From Actinomadura_C sp036008685 (GTDB lineage Bacteria > Actinomycetota > Actinomycetes > Streptosporangiales > Streptosporangiaceae): DNA of 64,000 nucleotides. Location: NCBI GenBank assembly GCA_036008685.1, contig DASYNF010000210.1, positions 62,001-126,000 on the forward strand, read 5' to 3'. Positions 58,204 through 64,000 of this stretch are shown piece by piece (within the stretch, counting starts at the first letter, position 1; every line of letters begins with the position of its first letter). The notes below the pieces were generated by a model, which worked only from the letters and a program-made list of their open reading frames with translations, was not told where the DNA came from and searched no databases. The position numbers and the translations under genes were made by a program.

Positions 58204-58611
58204 ATGACCCCCCGATCCAACCGCCCGGCGAACCGCCGGACCTGCGGCCCGACCACGCGCAAGGACCAACTCGGACGGCGTGGTGAGGACATCGCCGCCC
58301 GCTATCTCACGGTGCGGCTCGGCTGGACGATCCTCGCACGCAACTGGAGGTGCCCCGAAGGAGAGATCGACATCATCGCCTTCGACGGGCGCCGGCAGGT
58401 GGTCTGTGAGGTCAAGACCCGGTCCAGCCTGACCTACGGCGCGCCCATCGAGGCGATCACCACGGCCAAGGCCACGCGGCTGAGACGTCTCGCCGGGCGC
58501 TGGGCCGAGCAGCACGGCCTGCGCTCGGACGGCATCCGGGTGGACGTCATCGGCGTCCTCGGTGACGGCCAGGACGGCTTCACCATCGACCATGTCCGGG
58601 AGGTGTGCTGA
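58204..58611 (+). CDS. YraN (UPF0102) endonuclease-fold protein
   Basis: The 135-residue protein has the UPF0102 core: GRRGEDIAARYL, LARNWRCPEGEIDIIAFDGRRQVVCEVKTRSS (restriction-endonuclease-like D-ExK) and the final GIRVDVIGVLGD. Function is unproven, and a DNA-processing or Holliday-junction role is suggested for relatives. GGAGGTGAGG lies 3-8 bases before ATG 58204, favouring it over earlier starts. It is followed by yifB with a one-base gap, then dprA. Together they form the competence-like yraN-yifB-dprA operon. Confidence 0.92.
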   Translation: MTPRSNRPANRRTCGPTTRKDQLGRRGEDIAARYLTVRLGWTILARNWRCPEGEIDIIAFDGRRQVVCEVKTRSSLTYGAPIEAITTAKATRLRRLAGRWAEQHGLRSDGIRVDVIGVLGDGQDGFTIDHVREVC

Positions 58612-58612
58612 C

Positions 58613-60169
58613 ATGGCCCTGGCCAAGACCCGTTCGGTCGCGCTCGTCGGCGTGGACGGTTACGTCGTGGACGTCGAGGCGGCCATCACCAGCGGCGTCC
58701 CGGGCCTTCACCTGGTCGGGCTCCCGGACGCGGCGCTGAGCGAGGCCCGTGACCGTGTCCGCGCCGCCATCCTGAACAGCGGCGAGGAGTGGCCGCGCCG
58801 CCACATCACGGTGAGCCTGTCACCGGCGAGCCTTCCCAAGCGCGGTTCCAGCTTCGACCTCGCCATCGCCGTGAGCGTGCTCGGCGCCGCCGAGGCCGTC
58901 TCCCCGGCCCTGTGCGCGGGCCTGGTGCTCATCGGCGAGCTCGGCCTGGACGGGCGGGTGCGGGCGGTGCCCGGAGTGCTTCCTTCGATCCTCGGCGCGG
59001 CCGACGCCGGGTTCACCCGGGTGGTGGTCCCCAAGGCCAACGGCGACGAGGCCGCACTGGTCCCGGGAGTCCAGGTGATCCCGGTCGGCACCCTCCGCGC
59101 TCTCATGGCCTACCTGCGGGATGAGCCCCCGCCCATCGAGGAGGACCACGAAGACCCGCCCTCGGTCTCGCCGGCGGATCCGCTCGCCACCCGGTCGCGA
59201 TCGCGCCGCGGCATCCTCGACCTGTGCGACGTACGCGGGCAGGGCGATGCCCGGAGGGCGCTGGAGATCAGTGCGGCCGGTGGACACCATCTGTGGCTGT
59301 CGGGGCCACCCGGATGTGGCAAGACCATGCTCGCCGAGCGCCTCCCCACGTTGCTGCCGCCGCTCGAACAGGAGGCGGCCCTGGAGGTCACCATGATCCA
59401 TTCGGTCGCGGGGACACTGTCCCCCGGCCGTCCGCTCATCACCGAGCCGCCGTTCTGCGCGCCGCACCACACCGCCACCCGTGCGGCGATGGTCGGCGGC
59501 GGCAGCCACCGGCTGCTCCGGCCCGGTGCGGCCTCACTCGCCCACCATGGGGTGCTCTTCATCGACGAGGCGCCGGAGTTCGCCCTCGGAGTCCTGGACG
59601 CGCTGCGCCAGCCGCTGGAGGACGGCGAGCTGACGATCTCCCGATCGGGAGCGACGGCCCGGTTCCCGGCCCGCTTCACCCTCGTCCTCGCGTCCAACCC
59701 CTGTCCGTGCGCCGCCGCCAAGGCCGTCGACTGCGGATGCACACCCGCCGTGCGCAGCCGTTATCTCACCCGGATCTCCGGTCCTCTCCTCGACCGCATC
59801 GATCTCAAGCTCGAGCTCGAAGCCGCCACCCGGGCCGAACTGCGCTACGACCTCGAGGTCGGCGAGCCCACCGAGGTCGTGGCCGAGCGCGTGGTGCAGG
59901 CTCGCGAACGCGCGGCCAAGCGGCTGGCCGGCACCCCGTGGCGGACGAACTCCGACATCCCGGGCCCAGAGCTGCGCCGTGGTTTCGCCCTGCCGACCGA
60001 GTCGATGTGGCCGGTGGACAAGGCCCTCATCGAAGGGACGCTCAGCGCCCGCGGCATGGACCGTGTGCTGCGCGTGGCCTGGACCATGGCCGACCTGGGC
60101 GGCCGCGACGCCCCGGCCGATCACGACGTCGGTGAAGCGCTGGAGCTCTGGAGAGGAAAGCGATCATGA
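58613..60169 (+). CDS. YifB/ComM-family Mg-chelatase-like AAA+ ATPase
   Basis: The 518-residue protein has an N-terminal Lon-like domain (MALAKTRSVALVGVDGYVVDVEA, GLPDAALSEARDRVRAAI). A central AAA+ domain carries Walker A GPPGCGKTML near residue 232 and Walker B GVLFIDEAPEF near residue 315. A C-terminal region holds the zinc-like segment PCPCAAAKAVDCGC. In proteobacteria the homologue ComM helps branch migration during transformation. It overlaps dprA by four bases. Confidence 0.96.
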   Translation: MALAKTRSVALVGVDGYVVDVEAAITSGVPGLHLVGLPDAALSEARDRVRAAILNSGEEWPRRHITVSLSPASLPKRGSSFDLAIAVSVLGAAEAVSPALCAGLVLIGELGLDGRVRAVPGVLPSILGAADAGFTRVVVPKANGDEAALVPGVQVIPVGTLRALMAYLRDEPPPIEEDHEDPPSVSPADPLATRSRSRRGILDLCDVRGQGDARRALEISAAGGHHLWLSGPPGCGKTMLAERLPTLLPPLEQEAALEVTMIHSVAGTLSPGRPLITEPPFCAPHHTATRAAMVGGGSHRLLRPGAASLAHHGVLFIDEAPEFALGVLDALRQPLEDGELTISRSGATARFPARFTLVLASNPCPCAAAKAVDCGCTPAVRSRYLTRISGPLLDRIDLKLELEAATRAELRYDLEVGEPTEVVAERVVQARERAAKRLAGTPWRTNSDIPGPELRRGFALPTESMWPVDKALIEGTLSARGMDRVLRVAWTMADLGGRDAPADHDVGEALELWRGKRS

Positions 60170-61326
60170 CCGTGTCCGATGACGAACGGCTCGCCCGTGC
60201 CACGCTCAGTTACATCGCCGAGCCCTGCGATCGGTTGCTCGGTGGCATGGTGCGGCGGTTCGGAGCCGTCGCCGCGCTCAAGGCCGTACGCACCGGGCAG
60301 GTCCCCTCCGGCCTGGTGTCCGCCGGTAAGGAGCGCAAGAGACTCGTCGAGCACATCGAGCGCTGGCGGGTCCGGCTTCCCTCAGCCGATCCGGAGGCCG
60401 ATCTCACCGTCTGCGCCAAGCTCGGCGGCCGCATGGTCTGTCCTGGGGACCCCGAATGGCCGACCCAGCTCGACGCGCTCGAGGACAGGGCGCCCTACGG
60501 TCTCTGGCTGCGGGGTCCCGCGGACCTTCGCTTCGGGTGCCTCAGGTCCATAGCCGTGGTCGGGGCGCGCGCCGCCACGTCCTACGGCACCCGGGTCGCG
60601 GCGGACATGGGGGCGGAGCTGTCGGGCCGTGGATGGACGGTCGTCAGCGGCGGCGCGCTGGGCATCGACGCCGCGGCCCACCGCGGAGCACTCGCCGCCG
60701 GCGGCACCACGATCGCGGTGCTGGCCAACGGCGTGGACTATGCCTACCCGCCCCGTAACGACGGGCTCCTGAACGAGATCGGGGACAGCGCGCTCCTGGT
60801 GAGCGAGTGGCCCCCGGGGACGACCCCGACCCGGCTGCGGTTCCTCGTCCGCAATCGGGTGATCGCGGCCCTGACCAACGGCACGGTCGTGGTCGAGGCC
60901 GACATCCGCAGCGGCGCGCTCAACACCGCCAAGTACGCCCACGACCTCAACCGCCCGGTGATGGCGGTCCCTGGCCCGGTGAGCTCGCTCGTCTCCCGGG
61001 GGTGCCACAAGTGGCTGCGTGACGGCATGGCGACATGCGTCTCGGGTGCGGCGGAGGTGCTGGAGACGGTCGGGCGCATCGGCGATGACCTGGCGCCCGA
61101 GCCCCGCGCGCCCATTGTGGCCCGTGACCAGCTCGAACCGGCGACCCGTCTGGTGCTGGAGGCGGTGCCGTCCCGCGGTTCGGCCGGTCCGGCGGAGATC
61201 GCCGTGCGGGCCGGGGTCGACATCAACACGGCACGGAGCCGCTTGGGCCTGCTGTCGGCGGCCGGCTTCATCGAGCACAGCGGCCAGGGCTGGCGGCTGC
61301 CCCGTGCCCGCAAGTCCCGGAGGTGA
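60166..61326 (+). CDS. dprA: DNA-processing protein DprA
   Basis: DprA protects single-stranded DNA and loads RecA during natural transformation. The 386-residue protein has the Rossmann-like fold motifs AVVGARAATSYGTRVAADMG, VVSGGALGIDAAAHRGAL and LVRNRVIAALTNGTVVVEA. The C-terminal DprA winged-helix region lies near residue 320 (GSAGPAEIAVRAGVDINTAR). An SD-like AGAGG lies upstream of ATG 60166, which overlaps yifB. This is the last gene of the yraN-yifB-dprA unit. Confidence 0.96.
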   Translation: MTVSDDERLARATLSYIAEPCDRLLGGMVRRFGAVAALKAVRTGQVPSGLVSAGKERKRLVEHIERWRVRLPSADPEADLTVCAKLGGRMVCPGDPEWPTQLDALEDRAPYGLWLRGPADLRFGCLRSIAVVGARAATSYGTRVAADMGAELSGRGWTVVSGGALGIDAAAHRGALAAGGTTIAVLANGVDYAYPPRNDGLLNEIGDSALLVSEWPPGTTPTRLRFLVRNRVIAALTNGTVVVEADIRSGALNTAKYAHDLNRPVMAVPGPVSSLVSRGCHKWLRDGMATCVSGAAEVLETVGRIGDDLAPEPRAPIVARDQLEPATRLVLEAVPSRGSAGPAEIAVRAGVDINTARSRLGLLSAAGFIEHSGQGWRLPRARKSRR

Positions 61327-61428
61327 CGCATGGGCCGCGGAGCCGCGGAGAGCTCCCCGTGACGACGGGGCCATGCGGAGGGAGCCCCAGGCCGCGGCCG
61401 ACGACCGTGGGCCGGGAGGGCCGCGTTC

Positions 61429-61737
61429 CTAGTCTCTGGGGAGCTCGAGGTCGCTCTTCGCCAGCTCTTCGACGTTGACGTCCTTGAACGTCACGACCCG
61501 AACGTTCTTCACGAACCGCGCCGGGCGGTACATGTCCCACACCCAGGCGTCCTGCATCGTCACCTCGAAGAAGACCTCGCCGTCGGCCGTCCGCACCTGC
61601 AGATCGACCGAGTTGGTGAGATAGAACCGGCGCTCGGTCTCGACCACATAGCTGAAGAGCCCGACGACGTCCCGGTATTCGCGGTAGAGCTGCAACTCCA
61701 TCTCGGTCTCGTACTTTTCGAGGTCTTCCGCACTCAT
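61429..61737 (-). CDS. DUF2469 protein
   Basis: The 102-residue protein begins MSAEDLEKYETEMELQLYRE and continues YRDVVGLFSYVVETERRFYL and VFFEVTMQDAWVWDMYRPARFV. This matches DUF2469, an actinobacterial family with no established function that almost always follows rnhB. Its ATG overlaps the rnhB stop codon by four bases, so the two are co-expressed. The acidic helical N-terminus and aromatic core suggest a small globular protein. Confidence 0.95.
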   Translation of the reverse strand: MSAEDLEKYETEMELQLYREYRDVVGLFSYVVETERRFYLTNSVDLQVRTADGEVFFEVTMQDAWVWDMYRPARFVKNVRVVTFKDVNVEELAKSDLELPRD

Positions 61738-62483
61738 GGTCGCACTCCCTCCCCGACGGTCTCTGTCTCATTGTTCCGCATCCGAACCTCCCCCGTCTGG
61801 GATGCCGCGGCGCCGGAGACCACCCGGGCGACGTTGACGAAGGAGAAACGATGTTCGGCGCAGGGCCCGTGGACCGCCAGCGCCGAGGAGTGCTCGCGGG
61901 TGGCATAGCCCTTGTGAACGTCGAAACCGTAGACCGGATGGCGCTTGTGCAATTCGCTCATCAAGTGGTCCCGGGTCACCTTGGCGACGACCGATGCGGC
62001 CGCCACGCACGCGGCGACCTGGTCCCCCTTCAGCACGGCGAGAGCCGGCACATCCAGCCCGGGGACCGGGTAGCCGTCGGTGAGCACATAGGCCGGGCGG
62101 GTCCGCAGACCGGCCAAGGCCCGGCGCATACCGGCGATGTTGCACCTGTGCAGCCCGATCCGATCGATGTCGGCGGACGGGATGGCCACCACGCTCCACG
62201 CCTCCGCCCTCGCGACGATCTCCATGTAGATCTCCTCACGGCGTCGCGGGCTGAGCAGTTTGGAGTCGGCCAGACCCTCGATCCGGCCGCATGGTCCGGC
62301 GGACAGGATGACGGCGCCGACCACGAGCGGCCCCGCACAGGCCCCCCGGCCCGCCTCGTCGACACCGGCCACGGGACTGAACCCACCGTGCTCGAGAGCC
62401 CGCTCATAGGCATAGAGCCCGGCGTCCCTGCGAGGTGTGAACTTGACCGGCCGGGCCGGGCGCCTGAGGTCCGTCATTACCAC
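61734..62483 (-). CDS. rnhB: Ribonuclease HII
   Basis: RNase HII removes ribonucleotides and R-loop RNA from DNA. The 249-residue protein has the active-site motif VAGVDEAGRGACAGPLVVGAVIL near residue 38 (Asp and Glu), the third and fourth acidic residues around VLTDGYPVP and VTRDHLM, and the segment VVAKVTRDH. GTG 62483, with GGAG 7 bases upstream, is chosen over ATG 62477. It lies between lepB and DUF2469. Confidence 0.95.
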   Translation of the reverse strand: MVMTDLRRPARPVKFTPRRDAGLYAYERALEHGGFSPVAGVDEAGRGACAGPLVVGAVILSAGPCGRIEGLADSKLLSPRRREEIYMEIVARAEAWSVVAIPSADIDRIGLHRCNIAGMRRALAGLRTRPAYVLTDGYPVPGLDVPALAVLKGDQVAACVAAASVVAKVTRDHLMSELHKRHPVYGFDVHKGYATREHSSALAVHGPCAEHRFSFVNVARVVSGAAASQTGEVRMRNNETETVGEGVRP

Positions 62484-62558
62484 CGTTCAGCTCCATTGCC
62501 CTCGAAACCTACGTATCGAGCGTACGACCCGATACGAAGAGAAGGGACGGAACCCGGG

Positions 62559-63548
62559 TCAACCGGCCCGGTGACCACGGCGAAGCCGACGCCGGCGGTT
62601 CAGCCAGGTGATCGGGACCGCTCCGGCGAGTCCCGCCAGCAGCGGCGCCGCGGGCACGGCCGCGCCGGCCATCGCGAGTGCGGGCTGCTCGAAGGTCTTG
62701 GGGATCTGCAGGACCTTGGCCCGGCCGACCGGCCACACCACGACGAACGCACGGCCGATGACCCGGCTCTTCGGAATCGAGCCGCCTCCTGCGTCACCGG
62801 AGTGCTGACGGGAGTCGTAGGACACCTCACGGTGATCACCCATGACCCACAACCGGCCCTCGGGCACGGTGAAGTCGAACTCCTTCTCCGAGGGCTTGTT
62901 CTGCTGACCCGACATCGGGTCGGTGTAGAGATAGGACCTCTCGCCGAGGGGTGTCCCGTTGACGGTGACCCGGCCCTGCGCGTCACAGCACTTGACCCGG
63001 TCCCCCGGGACGCCGATGACCCGTTTGATGTAGTCCTTCTCCCCCGGCACGACGCCGAACGCGCGTCCGATCGCGGCGAAGGCCTTGGACACCGGGTTGC
63101 TCGGCTGCGTGACCTGTACCTCCGGATCCCAGGAATCCAGCCCGTTGAAGACGACGATGTCCCCGCGCTCCACGTCTCGCATGTGATAGACGATCTTGCT
63201 GACGAGGACCCGGTCGCCGATCTGGAGCGTGTTCTCCATGGACGCCGACGGGATGTAGAAGGCCTGGACGGCGAACGCCTTGATCACCAGAGCCAGCACC
63301 AGGGCGACCCCGACGAGTATGGGGAGTTCCTTCCAGAACGAGCCCTGCTTCCTGCCGTCTCCAGCGGGCTTCCTCCTGCCACGCCGGCGGCGCCCGGACC
63401 CGGAGCCATCGCGGCTGGCGGACTGCTTCTGATCGGGCACCGTGCCCTCGGCCTCGGAACGCACATCTCTCCGATCGTCCTGGGACGGCTCGGGGGCACC
63501 GGCAGGAGTGCGCGCCGGCTCCCCCACGCTCTGGTCGTCGTCAATCAT
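62559..63548 (-). CDS. lepB: Signal peptidase I
   Basis: LepB cleaves signal peptides at the outer face of the membrane. The 329-residue protein has a cytoplasmic Ser/Arg/Gly-rich N-terminal 70 residues and one transmembrane helix (LPILVGVALVLALVIKAFAV). The catalytic Ser is in IPSASMENTLQIGDRV, the catalytic Lys in DYIKRVIGVPGDRVKCC, and the C-terminal domain contains EGRLWVMGDHREVSYDSRQ. A second hydrophobic segment near the C-terminus may anchor it again. It lies downstream of rplS. Confidence 0.95.
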   Translation of the reverse strand: MIDDDQSVGEPARTPAGAPEPSQDDRRDVRSEAEGTVPDQKQSASRDGSGSGRRRRGRRKPAGDGRKQGSFWKELPILVGVALVLALVIKAFAVQAFYIPSASMENTLQIGDRVLVSKIVYHMRDVERGDIVVFNGLDSWDPEVQVTQPSNPVSKAFAAIGRAFGVVPGEKDYIKRVIGVPGDRVKCCDAQGRVTVNGTPLGERSYLYTDPMSGQQNKPSEKEFDFTVPEGRLWVMGDHREVSYDSRQHSGDAGGGSIPKSRVIGRAFVVVWPVGRAKVLQIPKTFEQPALAMAGAAVPAAPLLAGLAGAVPITWLNRRRRLRRGHRAG

Positions 63549-63701
63549 CGGGTCGAGCCTATAGGCGACCGGCGGTCACGGCGCCCTACGTGAGCGTGTC
63601 GTCGGGATCACGATGCCTCGCTCGCCGGATCCCCGGCCTGCGGCTCAGAACGGCGCGGGAACAGCCTCCCGGGCACGGTCCGCCGGCCCGGTCGCGCACA
63701 A

Positions 63702-63732
63702 CGCCCCGGCACGCGTTCGGCGTGCCGGGGCG
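63702..63732 (-). terminator. Hairpin terminator after rplS
   Basis: Arms 63702-63714 (CGCCCCGGCACGC) and 63720-63732 pair perfectly over 13 bases with a 5-base loop, 30 bases beyond the rplS stop. It probably ends the rplS transcript before lepB. Confidence 0.65.
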
Positions 63733-63761
63733 ATGGAAGAGCGGGTGTACGGCGTCGCGGC

Positions 63762-64000
63762 TCAGCGGCTGCGCTTCTCCTTGATACGTGCCGCCTTGCC
63801 GCGCAGGTCGCGCAGGTAGTAGAGCTTGGCGCGCCGGACATCACCGCGGGTGAGGATCTCGACCTTGTCGATCGAAGGGCTGTTGAGCGGGAAGGTCCGC
63901 TCGACTCCGACGCTGTAGCTGATCTTGCGGATGGTGAACGTCTCACGAGCGCCACCGCCCTGACGCCGGATCACCACGCCCTGGAAGACCTGGATCCGGC
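63762..64000 (-). CDS. rplS: 50S ribosomal protein L19 (C-terminal part)
   Basis: The visible C-terminal portion reads RIQVFQGVVIRRQGGGARET and FTIRKISYSVGVERTFPLNSPSIDKVE, then TRGDVRRAKLYYLRDLRGKAARIKEKR, an L19 signature. The gene enters from the right window edge, so its start is not visible. L19 lies at the interface of the ribosomal subunits. It is followed by a hairpin terminator and lepB, as in many actinobacteria. Confidence 0.95.
   Translation of the reverse strand, partial: RIQVFQGVVIRRQGGGARETFTIRKISYSVGVERTFPLNSPSIDKVEILTRGDVRRAKLYYLRDLRGKAARIKEKRSR

Noticed and set aside
1..64000. tRNA or rRNA genes
   Set aside because: No cloverleaf-like or conserved rRNA segment was seen in the spacers; genes on both strands account for almost all of the sequence.

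Overview
The window is very GC-rich DNA with frequent GTG starts, overlapping stop/start codons and an actinobacterial core gene order. It also has an F420-type luciferase-like oxidoreductase, DUF2469, DUF4439 and Streptomyces-type secreted S33 aminopeptidases. This points to a filamentous or spore-forming actinomycete, probably order Streptosporangiales. That placement is an inference, since there is no rRNA in the window.

Three segments of the ancestral, mostly minus-strand core cluster are visible. (i) 51.8-64 kb: rplS, lepB, rnhB, DUF2469, the plus-strand trio yraN-yifB-dprA, xerC, an M23 protein, then rpsB-tsf-pyrH-frr-cdsA, with rlmN and a DivIVA-repeat gene further on at 48.5-50.2 kb. 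(ii) 24.8-32.9 kb: dxr-rseP-ispG and a DUF4081/GNAT gene, with two secreted S33 peptidases inserted between ispG and the GNAT gene. (iii) 0-2.6 kb: a proS remnant, a DUF4439 lipoprotein, rimP and nusA. In many actinobacteria these three segments are nearly contiguous. Here they are separated by about 15 kb (33-48 kb) and about 22 kb (2.6-24.7 kb) of accessory genes.

The 2.6-24.7 kb accessory region carries a YbhN-like membrane protein, an M14 peptidase, a tandem-domain Pth2-like protein, a CynX/NimT-type MFS transporter with a Nudix hydrolase, an allantoin operon (allB-alc plus an SHMT-like PLP enzyme), a HAD hydrolase, a Dabb protein, a luciferase-like oxidoreductase, a class C beta-lactamase-like esterase, endonuclease V, an amidase/TetR divergent pair with a perfect 20-bp operator, a DUF4870 gene with no start codon, and a HipA-like kinase/DUF3037 pair. 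The 33-48 kb region carries a polyamine-type binding protein, two membrane glycosyltransferases, an aminotransferase/methylmalonate-semialdehyde dehydrogenase operon with a divergent PucR regulator, a WYL regulator without a DNA-binding domain, an orphan DUF1778 antitoxin-like gene and a small ABC exporter.

The most notable observations are: the internally deleted proS at the edge of the 22-kb insertion; the fused double Pth2 protein; the DUF4870 frame without a start codon; the HipA-like/DUF3037 pair; a foldable rpsB leader, a perfect 30-bp rpsB/tsf palindrome and a tandem-repeat S2 tail; the M23 protein with Cys in place of its catalytic His; and the four-repeat DivIVA-type protein behind rlmN. 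I found no CRISPR array, tRNA, rRNA, insertion sequence or prophage.
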